A stretch of 7,819 bases of DNA from JBIICS01 sp044238735 (GTDB lineage: Bacteria; Bacteroidota; Bacteroidia; UBA4408), in the NCBI GenBank assembly GCA_044238735.1, contig JBIICS010000128.1, positions 1 through 7,819 of the forward strand, written 5' to 3'. A model generated the notes under the pieces. It ran no database searches, was not told the origin of the DNA, and saw only the letters and a program-made list of their open reading frames with translations. Below, in pieces: positions 1 through 6,638 of this stretch. The translations under genes were made by a program, and so were the position numbers. Each line of letters opens with the position of its first letter. Position 1 is the first letter of the stretch.

Positions 1-279
1 ACTATTTTAAAATTTAGTCCAAATTTTGACAATAAATTCATTATGGATATTCTAGTTGATTGCATATTGGTTTGCAAAGCGAATGTTGAAGAAAAAATAA
101 CATTGCACCAACTTTTCCAAAGATACCCAATTCTTGATAAAATGTTATTTGAATTAAATCCAAATGAAATAATGAATTCAAATTGCAGAGATTACAAAGA
201 ATTTATTAAATATTTTGAAACTATCGAGAATTATACTTTTGTAAGGAAGATGTTAGAAAATAATTATAATTTGAAATAA
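1..279 (+). CDS. Hypothetical protein, 3' end only (5' end outside window)
   Basis: The reading frame is open from base 1 to the TAA at 277-279, giving 92 residues. An ATG lies at 43, but the frame continues upstream of it without a stop, so the gene most likely begins before the window and the ATG need not be the start. The visible part is rich in Lys, Asn, Glu and Ile and looks mostly helical. It has no signal peptide, no obvious membrane segment and no catalytic motif that I recognise; two Cys residues sit in the segment CILVCKA. It is followed by a 127-base AT-rich gap and then the 999-codon gene on the same strand. The two share strand and composition, but nothing shows that they are co-transcribed. 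I do not recognise a family. Codon use looks coherent for a real AT-rich gene. Confidence 0.55.
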   Translation, partial: TILKFSPNFDNKFIMDILVDCILVCKANVEEKITLHQLFQRYPILDKMLFELNPNEIMNSNCRDYKEFIKYFETIENYTFVRKMLENNYNLK

Positions 280-353
280 TATACCATGATAAGATATCCG
301 AAATTTTTGATTGATTAATCTTCCACAATATCTATATCTAATGCATACTTTTT

Positions 354-359
354 TATAAT
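354..359 (+). promoter_or_regulatory. Possible -10-like TATAAT in the AT-rich gap before the 999-codon gene
   Basis: The gap at 280-406 has no ORF or hairpin of note. It contains an exact TATAAT about 48 bases before the ATG at 407, but no TTGACA-like box at the right distance. Bacteroidota promoters normally use TAnnTTTG instead; the nearest thing here is TACTTTTT at 346-353, which lacks the final G. Chance occurrence is likely in such AT-rich DNA. The leader next to the ATG is A-rich with no Shine-Dalgarno sequence, as is usual for the phylum. Confidence 0.2.
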
Positions 360-406
360 ACTTAAATAAGTAGATAAACCTTTTTTAAAAAATTAAAAAA
401 TACAAA

Positions 407-3406
407 ATGCCAGTAGATCAATTTACATTCTCAATCACACTTAGAACTAAAAATAAAAAGTTTAACGAGAACATTAAAGATGAATTTGTAAACATCGTTA
501 AGGAAAATTTTATACAAAATTTGAATGAAAAAGAATTAAAAGATGAAGTCAATTCTGATTATGTTCAACATCTATTGTTAAATTTCTGTTCGATAGATAA
601 GGATAAGAATTTATTTATATCATACGATCCTTCTGATGCACCCGAAGGTTGTTTTTCAACAAGAGGATGTCCTTATAAAAAGGTTTATGAAGAATTTTTG
701 AGGGCATTGTGTTTTAGTTTAACTAAACTCGGTGTTAAAGAGATTAATGAAGGATATGATGCTAATCTCTTTGTTTATTATGGAGGTGACGGATCTTCCA
801 GCAAACAGGAATATGTTTTTTATGAAATGGAATATGGGGGTATTGAGTTTGAGGAAGGCGATCTTGATGAAAATGATCAAGAAGATTTTGGTTATGAATC
901 TGAGGAAGAATTAAATGAAGATGACGAATTAGTAAGTTTAATTAATGATGAAGAATCGGAAGAAGACGACGAGGATGGAGAAGATGAAGAGCAAGATGAT
1001 AATGAAGAAGAAACGGTTGAGGTAATTAAAAACCTTTTTCCAGTAGAAAAGTACAGCGATATTGAATTTGTGCTTGATTTTGCAAAAGTAACACCTGAGC
1101 AGCTAGTTTTTTGTCCTCGTGAGTTTTTGGCTGATGAAATTAATTTCGAAAGAATTATCAGTTTAAATTGCTATTATATTAAATATTTTCCTGAAGATAT
1201 ACGGCAAAATAATGTTTATGCATTGATTGCAATGACTAAAGGATATTTTGATGTTGATTTGGTTGACTTACTTCCATTAGATAATTATCAGTTATTAAGA
1301 GATATAATTTTGGCAGAACCTGCCTATTATAAATACTTGCCAAATGAGTTAAAAAATGAAGAATTAACATTGTTGGCATGTTTTGTTTATGAAGAAGAGT
1401 TTTTATTGATTGATGATTTGCCTGAAAAATTCATTAATAATAAGGGTTTTTTAAATAAAGTTATAATTGAAAGTAATTCTGGTAAATATAGGGAGCATTT
1501 ATTATTAAGTTTTTTATATAATATTATCTCTAATTTATTTTCAGAAGATAGAGAAGTTTTAATAAAAGTTGGGGCTCTTGTTACAAATCCTAATTTATTA
1601 AAGGATAAGGATTTTCTTATTCGATATCTTGAGAAATCTCCATATAATATAAACAGGATGAAAATTGAACTTGGCACATCTGATATTATTGATTTATGGG
1701 CAATAGCTATAAAAAATGATATTAATTTGTTTAAGAAGCTGCCAAAAGAATTTGTTAATGAAGTGAAAGTCTTGGAAGCAAAAAAAATTGAAGAAAAATA
1801 TCTGGTAGATTCGAATGAAAATGGTCAAGATGATGGTGAAAATGGTGAATATGGTTTATTGGAAAAAGTTCCTGAACCGACTTTGTTTTATTTTCCAATT
1901 ACAGGTGAAATTAAGTTGTTTTATGATCAGGTATGTTATATTTCAGAAATCAAAGCAGGAAAGATTTCCAATGAAGAAATTTTAAAAATGATTTCCAATG
2001 ATGAATTTGAATTTGAAAATGAATATTATGAATATAATGATATAATTGATACGGAAACAGGTATTTGTGCGCCGGCTACAAATATGTTGCTTCCAGACAA
2101 TGAAGTTATAAGTATAGATTGGTCGAAAAACATTAAGGATTATGGTAATTATGGTTCTGATAATTATTTAGATTATGTTTTTAAAAATAGCGATAAGGGT
2201 AATTTTATTTTATATACCGAAGTTCATTCAAAGGCATATAATACTTCAAGTAATGAGGAGTACGTGTTGGAATATGGTCCCGGAATACTTGATACAAATA
2301 AAATTAAAGTGAATTTTGATTTTATTAATGTTGTTGGCTATGAATATATAGATGGAGATATTGAATTAAGTTTTGAGAAGATACAGGGTTGGGAAAGTTA
2401 TAGTGGTAAAGGAATGGATCAATCTGTGTCTTTTAATAATGGCAAGAAAATTATTACAATAGATTTTGAGGAGTTATCTGCTGAACTTGATGCTAAAAAT
2501 ATATCCCGCAAAGATATAAATGGAATAATAGCGCATTTGTGCGGTGAAGAATATATCGTTAATTCAGAAACTCAGCTAAAAACAAAGGGGGTGAAGGAAA
2601 ATAATAATTCAGTTAATACAGAGATTATAGAAACTAAAACAGTTAGTACAATGAATAATTTAAATGAATATATAGAATATTTATCAGAAAATAAAATCAC
2701 TTCTGAGGTTCAGGATGTAATAAAACAAATTTTTGATAAATGTGGATCGTTAAGTTGGAATGATAAAGAAGTAATCTTTGATTTTAACGAGACTTTTGCA
2801 AGAGCAAAATTTGATGACAATGATCACGCGTTTTTAATTATAAAGCCGAGGCAGAAACATGTAATTATAGAAGTGCTTTGCGAATCAGGAAATGCAAATA
2901 ATGGTGGCTGGAAGAACTGGAAGGATGGAGTTTATGGAGCCTATAAAGTTAATGTACACGATATAGCAGAATATAATAGTCTGGAGTCGCATTTATTTTC
3001 TGGAATTAAAGGTATTATAAAACCTTCCGTTAGTTCTGATAACAATGCTCTTTCCGAAAAATTACCGGCTGATCAGTTTGGTAAAATAGATCTATTTAGA
3101 AAACAATTAGAATCGTTGGTGATGTATTTTAATTCGAAAGGGCTTACTGGTTATGAAATATCTGAATCTAATTCCCGTGTTTCAGTAAAGGTGGGAAGTA
3201 ATAATATCATTATGTTATTTCCAAAAGGCAAATCCGATGGACGGTTAAGTCTTAGAATTACTGAGGGCTCTTCTCCAAAAATTAGTAGTTTAAAATTAAT
3301 TGACCCGCGCGATGAGCGATATATCGATTATCTTTTCAATTGTGCTGAATTCTTTCAGGAAGATGTACTTAAGGATATTGAAAGGGTTTACAATGCTTTT
3401 ATTTAG
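407..3406 (+). CDS. Large uncharacterised protein with acidic linker and DUF4116-like leucine-rich repeats
   Basis: This encodes 999 residues of unknown function, probably cytoplasmic: I see no signal peptide or membrane helix. Residues 1-130 alternate strands and helices and contain Cys82 and Cys88 (GCFSTRGC). Residues about 137-206 are an extremely acidic, low-complexity linker of Asp/Glu runs. Residues about 233-465 carry degenerate repeats of roughly 22-28 residues with the pattern (L/F)P-x-E/D-(F/L/I)-xx-N, for example FPEDI at 261, LPNEL at 311, LPEKF at 338 and LPKEF at 445. This resembles the DUF4116 repeat, a family of unknown function. Residues 490-715 are unassigned. Residues about 750-870 and 890-999 each look like a helix followed by strands; the first is loosely reminiscent of DUF5655. 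No catalytic signature is evident. The ATG is the first in frame. The TAG is followed after two codons by another ORF in the same frame (see findings). The length and codon periodicity make it a real gene; family assignment is tentative. Confidence 0.85.
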   Translation: MPVDQFTFSITLRTKNKKFNENIKDEFVNIVKENFIQNLNEKELKDEVNSDYVQHLLLNFCSIDKDKNLFISYDPSDAPEGCFSTRGCPYKKVYEEFLRALCFSLTKLGVKEINEGYDANLFVYYGGDGSSSKQEYVFYEMEYGGIEFEEGDLDENDQEDFGYESEEELNEDDELVSLINDEESEEDDEDGEDEEQDDNEEETVEVIKNLFPVEKYSDIEFVLDFAKVTPEQLVFCPREFLADEINFERIISLNCYYIKYFPEDIRQNNVYALIAMTKGYFDVDLVDLLPLDNYQLLRDIILAEPAYYKYLPNELKNEELTLLACFVYEEEFLLIDDLPEKFINNKGFLNKVIIESNSGKYREHLLLSFLYNIISNLFSEDREVLIKVGALVTNPNLLKDKDFLIRYLEKSPYNINRMKIELGTSDIIDLWAIAIKNDINLFKKLPKEFVNEVKVLEAKKIEEKYLVDSNENGQDDGENGEYGLLEKVPEPTLFYFPITGEIKLFYDQVCYISEIKAGKISNEEILKMISNDEFEFENEYYEYNDIIDTETGICAPATNMLLPDNEVISIDWSKNIKDYGNYGSDNYLDYVFKNSDKGNFILYTEVHSKAYNTSSNEEYVLEYGPGILDTNKIKVNFDFINVVGYEYIDGDIELSFEKIQGWESYSGKGMDQSVSFNNGKKIITIDFEELSAELDAKNISRKDINGIIAHLCGEEYIVNSETQLKTKGVKENNNSVNTEIIETKTVSTMNNLNEYIEYLSENKITSEVQDVIKQIFDKCGSLSWNDKEVIFDFNETFARAKFDDNDHAFLIIKPRQKHVIIEVLCESGNANNGGWKNWKDGVYGAYKVNVHDIAEYNSLESHLFSGIKGIIKPSVSSDNNALSEKLPADQFGKIDLFRKQLESLVMYFNSKGLTGYEISESNSRVSVKVGSNNIIMLFPKGKSDGRLSLRITEGSSPKISSLKLIDPRDERYIDYLFNCAEFFQEDVLKDIERVYNAFI

Positions 3407-3412
3407 TCTTTA

Positions 3413-3739
3413 TTGAGAAGATTGAAGGAATTAATTAATAATATTTATGATAAACTTAAAGGGGATGGTTTTATAACCATCCCTTCTTTGCATGTTTATG
3501 TTACTATTGAAAGTAAAGAGTATATATTTACGAATGAAAAAGGGTTAGTGGAATACTCTAATACTGTTTCTCCTTCTGCAGAATGTTATCGCATAAGAAT
3601 TAATGATGTAACTCACCATAATTGTAGTTTTGATTTTATGTATATAAAAGGCCGACTATTGGGGAAAGGATATACATTTATATATTCAGTATTGAATAAT
3701 GTGCCAATTTTAGAAATAAAGGGCAAACGAACATCATAA
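3413..3739 (+). CDS. Small ORF in frame with the preceding gene; possible severed C-terminal domain
   Basis: The reading frame (108 codons plus TAA) continues directly from the TAG of the 999-codon gene: TAG, TCT, TTA, then TTG at 3413. TTG is the only plausible initiation codon near the 5' end, because the first in-frame ATG is about 75 codons further on. No Shine-Dalgarno sequence precedes it. The product begins with an amphipathic, basic helix and continues with several probable beta strands (for example VYVTIES and YIFTNE near residues 28-41). No catalytic motif is seen and I do not recognise a family. It could be a separate gene read from TTG with translational coupling, a terminal domain cut off by a nonsense mutation or sequencing error, or a readthrough extension. 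The N-terminal part weakly resembles residues 898-941 of the upstream protein. Confidence 0.5.
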   Translation: MRRLKELINNIYDKLKGDGFITIPSLHVYVTIESKEYIFTNEKGLVEYSNTVSPSAECYRIRINDVTHHNCSFDFMYIKGRLLGKGYTFIYSVLNNVPILEIKGKRTS

Positions 3740-3815
3740 GATAACTTTTACAAGATATCTGCGTCTATAATGTTTAAGTCTAATATTTATCTCCGGCACT
3801 TTTCTCTGGTTTTAC

Positions 3816-3949
3816 CCACACTCGTCCTCGTTTGCAACGAGGACGTTTTATAATTGCGTTTAAAACGCATGTATTTTTTTATTTACTATTAGCGTTACAA
3901 ACGCTATTTAAGCCCCATACTCGTTACCGCTAAAGTTAAAACGAGGATG
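3816..3949. repeat. Cluster of four inverted repeats with CGTT/AACG arms (REP/BIME-like)
   Basis: Four palindromes occur within 134 bases. The first has perfect 10-base arms at 3823-3832 and 3836-3845 with loop TGC. The second has 7-base arms at 3855-3861 and 3863-3869. The third has 7-base arms at 3890-3896 and 3900-3906 with loop ACA. The fourth has 10-base arms with one mismatch at 3916-3925 and 3940-3949. Read on the minus strand, the first palindrome is followed by AGTGTGGG, and the TAACGAG arm inside the fourth runs directly into TATGGGG, so the outer two look like related units flanking two smaller hairpins. This arrangement resembles REP/BIME elements mobilised by RAYT (Y1) transposases; that link is inference, since no such transposase is in the window. 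Confidence 0.6.
3823..3849 (+). terminator. Terminator-like hairpin after the left-hand plus-strand genes
   Basis: A perfect 10-base stem (CGTCCTCGTT / AACGAGGACG) with a 3-base loop is followed directly by TTTTA on the plus strand, about 84 bases after the stop at 3739. A weaker hairpin and the T-rich tract at 3873-3884 follow. It could act as an intrinsic terminator for the left block. A loop of three bases and a short T run make it less than ideal, and the same hairpin is part of the repeat cluster, so termination may be incidental. Confidence 0.35.
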
Positions 3950-3950
3950 A

Positions 3951-4034
3951 TTAGTTTAATCTACTTAATCTTATACTGCATTGTACAGCGAGTAACCAAC
4001 TAAGTAGGCTTTTTAATGGTTAGTTTAATTAACC
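3951..4034. repeat. Nested inverted and direct repeats in the intergenic gap
   Basis: TTAGTTTAAT occurs twice in the same orientation, at 3951-3960 and 4020-4029. CTACTTA (3961-3967) is matched by its complement TAAGTAG (4001-4007). A local imperfect palindrome, GGTTA...TAACC, spans 4018-4034. Together these could fold into a branched structure. The significance of each alone is low because the arms are short and AT-rich. Confidence 0.35.
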
Positions 4035-4067
4035 TCAGGCTTCGATCAAGTTGGTCTTAAAAATTTA

Positions 4068-4095
4068 GGAGACGCCAGTTTAGGCCCGGGATGAC
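4068..4095. repeat. CCCGGGATGACG-type motif, possible dispersed intergenic repeat
   Basis: The segment begins GGAGACGCC and ends with CCCGGGATGACG. It is clearly more GC-rich than its surroundings and contains the palindrome CCCGGG at 4085-4090. Segments of the general form GGAGA...CCCGGGATGACG are familiar as dispersed intergenic repeats in various bacteria; assigning this one to such a family is inference from its look alone. Confidence 0.3.
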
Positions 4096-4216
4096 GAATT
4101 AAATTCTATCTGCCCTTATAGCGGCCAACGAACGCCAGTCAGTATGAGTTTTTTAAGTTGAATTATTCTGATGATAGATCCTGTTTTAAACCCGTAATGA
4201 CTTTGTGTGATGCTAA

Positions 4217-5125
4217 TTAACCCTTATACTCTAAAAAACCTTTGGTAGCATGCCATCTAACGTATAGCAGGTAGTATGCTTTGGGCCACTGGCCCATTAA
4301 GGTAAATAGAATAGCAAGAATAATACTTGCAGCCATTTTGTACATATACTCTACAAATTTTCTGAAAACAGCCTTAGAGCCTTTAGGTAGCATACGTAGT
4401 TTTTCACTGGCACCAACTCCTTTAGATAATTTTTGAATGTATTCTTTGGTTAAACGGCTGTCGTCTACACTGTGGTAAACAATTAATTCCGGTACATAAA
4501 TAATTTTGTGCCCTGCTGCCATTAGTTTATCAAACATATCTTTTTCCTCGCCGCCTAAACCACCACTGCCAATTCGGCCAAGCGCTGTATTAAACATTCC
4601 CGCATCAATGAGGGCTTGTTTGTTAATGGTCATGTTGCTGCCATACGGGTATTTACCTATGGGGTATTCAAAACCGATATCGCCATAGTCTACATGTCCT
4701 ACGAGCGCCTGGATATATTTACTCATCCAAACCGGTTTTTTATTTAGGTATTTGGCAAAAATTTTTCCGCCAACAGCTGCAGCTTCTTTATATTTTTCTA
4801 AATACTCGACTGCTTTTTCTAAAAAATGTTTTTCTATTACGGCATCATCATCAATAAAAGTAACAATGGGTGTAGTTGATTCTGCAATTCCACGGTTTCT
4901 TCCAAAAGATAAACCTTGGTTGTATTCCTCAACATAAATGCAGTTTAGGTGAGGGTTATCGCTAATAAACTTTAAACTAATTTCTTTTGTGCGGTCTTTC
5001 GAATTATTGTTTACAATAATTATTTCAAAAAATTGGGGATCCAGGGTTTGGATTCTCAATCCTTCTAAAGCTTCGGGTAAAAAGCGCTCGCGGTTATAAG
5101 TAGCAACTACTGCAGAAATTTTCAC
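4217..5125 (-). CDS. Family 2 glycosyltransferase (GT-A fold)
   Basis: This encodes 302 residues: a cytoplasm-facing inverting glycosyltransferase that would move a sugar from a nucleotide-sugar donor, probably for capsule, exopolysaccharide, O-antigen or glycolipid assembly. It opens with the GT2 nucleotide-binding strand VVATYNRERFL (6-16), then IIIVNNNSKDRT (35-46). The metal-binding DxD motif is FIDDD (90-94), and GGEEKD (191-196) supplies the likely catalytic acidic residue. His218 lies in the usual acceptor-side region. A hydrophobic stretch at about 264-278 near the C terminus may anchor it to the membrane. The start is GTG (5123-5125 on the plus strand read in reverse); no in-frame ATG exists between it and the stop codon of the upstream gene. 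The gap to that gene, the Lpd-like flavoprotein, is only 10 bases, so they are probably co-transcribed. Donor and acceptor cannot be told from sequence. Confidence 0.92.
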   Translation of the reverse strand: MKISAVVATYNRERFLPEALEGLRIQTLDPQFFEIIIVNNNSKDRTKEISLKFISDNPHLNCIYVEEYNQGLSFGRNRGIAESTTPIVTFIDDDAVIEKHFLEKAVEYLEKYKEAAAVGGKIFAKYLNKKPVWMSKYIQALVGHVDYGDIGFEYPIGKYPYGSNMTINKQALIDAGMFNTALGRIGSGGLGGEEKDMFDKLMAAGHKIIYVPELIVYHSVDDSRLTKEYIQKLSKGVGASEKLRMLPKGSKAVFRKFVEYMYKMAASIILAILFTLMGQWPKAYYLLYVRWHATKGFLEYKG

Positions 5126-5135
5126 GGTAAAAAAA

Positions 5136-6611
5136 TTATAAATTATTTATTTGGGTATATACACCATTTTCGTAACTGTAGCATTTAAGCTTGTCTTTAA
5201 ATATGCTGGGCTTATAAATAGATTTGCCTAATAGCATACGCGTACATTCTTGTATACCTTCTATTATTGAAGGGTGGGGGTGTAGCATTACCGATAATTC
5301 CTGAACACCTTTGTTCATATCCATTAAAACAGCTACCGCCTGAATTGCTGTAGAGGCATGCTCACCAACAGCTCGCATTCCTATTATCCTCATGCCATGA
5401 TCGTTACTTACCAGTAATTTAAAAAAGCCATTTGTTTTACGCATGGCAATAGCTCTAGCTACGGTTGAGTAATCGAGTCGTGCTACTTTAAACGGGATTC
5501 CTTTTTCTATGGCTTGTTGTTCATTAAGTCCTACTGCTGCAACTTCCGGATTTAAAAACATAATGGTAGAGATGTTATTGTAGTTTAAAGGTTTAACTGG
5601 GGGTCCAAACATTCTTACCACAGCATGACGTGCCTCGCGTTCAGCAATGTTTACTAGAGCAATATCGCTCGATAGGTCTCCGGCAACAAATATATTTGCA
5701 ATAGAGGTTTGTGTGTCGTTATCCCATACCTTTCCATTTTCTTTTAATTTTATCCCAATTTTTTCTAATCCTAAACCTTCTATATTTGGAATACGACCAA
5801 CGGAAACAATTGCTTTATCAACGTTGATAATTTCCTTTCTTCCATCGGTGTATTTTAATTCGTATTCAACCTTTCCGTTTTTAATTTCCATTCTAACTAA
5901 GGATGAATTTTTATGAATGGTAGCTCCGTTTCGTTCCAGGTTTTCGGTTACGGTTTCGGAAATGTCTTTATCTTCGAATGGTAAAATACGATCAGCTTTA
6001 TCAATCAGGTTTACTTTAGTTTTGCCAAAGTTTGAAAAAATGGTGGCGTATTCGCAACCTATAACCCCGGCTCCCAATATTACCAGGCTTTTAGGGAATT
6101 GATCCAGTTTATGAATTCCATCGGAAGTTAAAATCGTTTCTTCATCAATAGTAAGGTTGGGTAATTTACGGGGGCGGCTTCCGGTACAAAGGAGAATGTA
6201 TGCTGTTTTAACTCTCATTTTTTTATCCCCTTTATCAATCTCTACGATGTTTTTATCGATTATTTGTCCAATTCCTTTCTCGTAACTTAGTGATCCTTTA
6301 ATGCTTCTGTTTTCTTTAAGCATACTTAAATGAACCATCATTTGTGTTTTTCGATCAAAGGATGCAGCTGCTATAACTTCTTTTACATCGCTAAATTGGA
6401 ATTCATAATTAGGAACTTCCGTTTTAATTGTGGATACTTTTTGTGAGAACTCCCACATGGTTTTGGAAGCCAGAACGCCGTTGTATACTCCGGCTCCTCC
6501 CAATTTATTTTTTTCTATAAGTAGTACTTTTTTACCAAAGTCAAGCGCCCGCATGGCGCCTGCATACCCTGCCGGACCACCACCAATTATTACCAAATCG
6601 AATTGTTCCAT
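5136..6611 (-). CDS. Dihydrolipoamide dehydrogenase-like FAD/NAD oxidoreductase lacking the redox disulfide
   Basis: This encodes 491 residues with the full class I pyridine nucleotide-disulfide oxidoreductase layout. The FAD Rossmann motif is GGGPAG (10-15). The NAD Rossmann motif is GAGVIG (180-185), with an acidic Asp204 at the end of the second strand, which favours NAD over NADP. The second FAD motif is IFVAGD (307-312), followed by a C-terminal dimerisation domain. The redox motif, normally GG-T-C-x-N-x-G-C-I-P-S-K, here reads GGAGVYNGVLASK (38-50). Both cysteines are replaced, by Gly41 and Val46, while Lys50 is kept. The His-Glu dyad supplied across the dimer is intact (His446, Glu451 in HPHPSIIE). 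It therefore cannot do ordinary lipoamide or disulfide chemistry; a transhydrogenase-like, quinone-reducing or diaphorase role is possible by analogy with SthA and LpdA homologues that have lost one cysteine. The start is ATG. The gene lies upstream of the glycosyltransferase in an apparent operon. Confidence 0.9.
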   Translation of the reverse strand: MEQFDLVIIGGGPAGYAGAMRALDFGKKVLLIEKNKLGGAGVYNGVLASKTMWEFSQKVSTIKTEVPNYEFQFSDVKEVIAAASFDRKTQMMVHLSMLKENRSIKGSLSYEKGIGQIIDKNIVEIDKGDKKMRVKTAYILLCTGSRPRKLPNLTIDEETILTSDGIHKLDQFPKSLVILGAGVIGCEYATIFSNFGKTKVNLIDKADRILPFEDKDISETVTENLERNGATIHKNSSLVRMEIKNGKVEYELKYTDGRKEIINVDKAIVSVGRIPNIEGLGLEKIGIKLKENGKVWDNDTQTSIANIFVAGDLSSDIALVNIAEREARHAVVRMFGPPVKPLNYNNISTIMFLNPEVAAVGLNEQQAIEKGIPFKVARLDYSTVARAIAMRKTNGFFKLLVSNDHGMRIIGMRAVGEHASTAIQAVAVLMDMNKGVQELSVMLHPHPSIIEGIQECTRMLLGKSIYKPSIFKDKLKCYSYENGVYTQINNL

Positions 6612-6615
6612 TTTT

Positions 6616-6623
6616 TAACTTTG
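6616..6623 (+). promoter_or_regulatory. Bacteroidota -7 element TAACTTTG for the YkgJ-like gene
   Basis: TAACTTTG matches the Bacteroidota sigma -7 consensus TAnnTTTG exactly. It sits in the short divergent gap, 16 bases before the GTG at 6639. A matching -33 TTTG at the right spacing is not evident. Transcription from it would begin close to 6630, giving a very short leader and placing the TTG at 6603 outside the transcript. The evidence is one motif only. Confidence 0.4.
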
Positions 6624-6638
6624 TATAAAATTAAAATT

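Larger units (their letters stand above)
3740..4216. other. 477-base non-coding gap between convergent genes, rich in palindromes
   Basis: I see no convincing coding region, tRNA or rRNA here. The gap holds a cluster of four CGTT/AACG inverted repeats (3816-3949), a second group of inverted and direct repeats (3951-4034), and a motif ending in CCCGGGATGACG (4068-4095). The 8-base repeat ACGCCAGT occurs at 4072-4079 and 4132-4139. Local GC is patchily higher than in the upstream gene. No transposase or integrase remnant is detectable, so it is best read as an intergenic repeat region that may also terminate transcription from the left. Confidence 0.6.

Noticed and set aside
732..914. 60-codon plus-strand frame inside the large gene
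   Set aside because: It overlaps the acidic-linker region of the 999-codon gene in another frame; the Met- and Lys-rich product is the expected shadow of Glu/Asp codons.
1387..1677. 96-codon minus-strand frame inside the large gene
   Set aside because: It is antisense to the leucine-rich repeats; its Leu/Ser/Phe-rich content reflects the complement of AT-rich codons and it has no recognisable motif.
3823..3949. Spaced palindromes considered as a CRISPR array
   Set aside because: The units differ in sequence and length, spacers are irregular and there are no cas genes; they fit a REP-like cluster better.
3740..4216. Possible tRNA or insertion-sequence remnant in the gap
   Set aside because: I found no TTCGANNC T-loop with a cloverleaf and no frame resembling a transposase; only repeats can be supported.
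4506..4937. Two plus-strand frames antisense to the glycosyltransferase
   Set aside because: The opposite strand carries a complete GT2 protein with all motifs; these frames are low-complexity shadows.
5647..6618. Three plus-strand frames antisense to the flavoprotein
   Set aside because: They are fully covered by a coherent 491-residue FAD/NAD oxidoreductase on the other strand.
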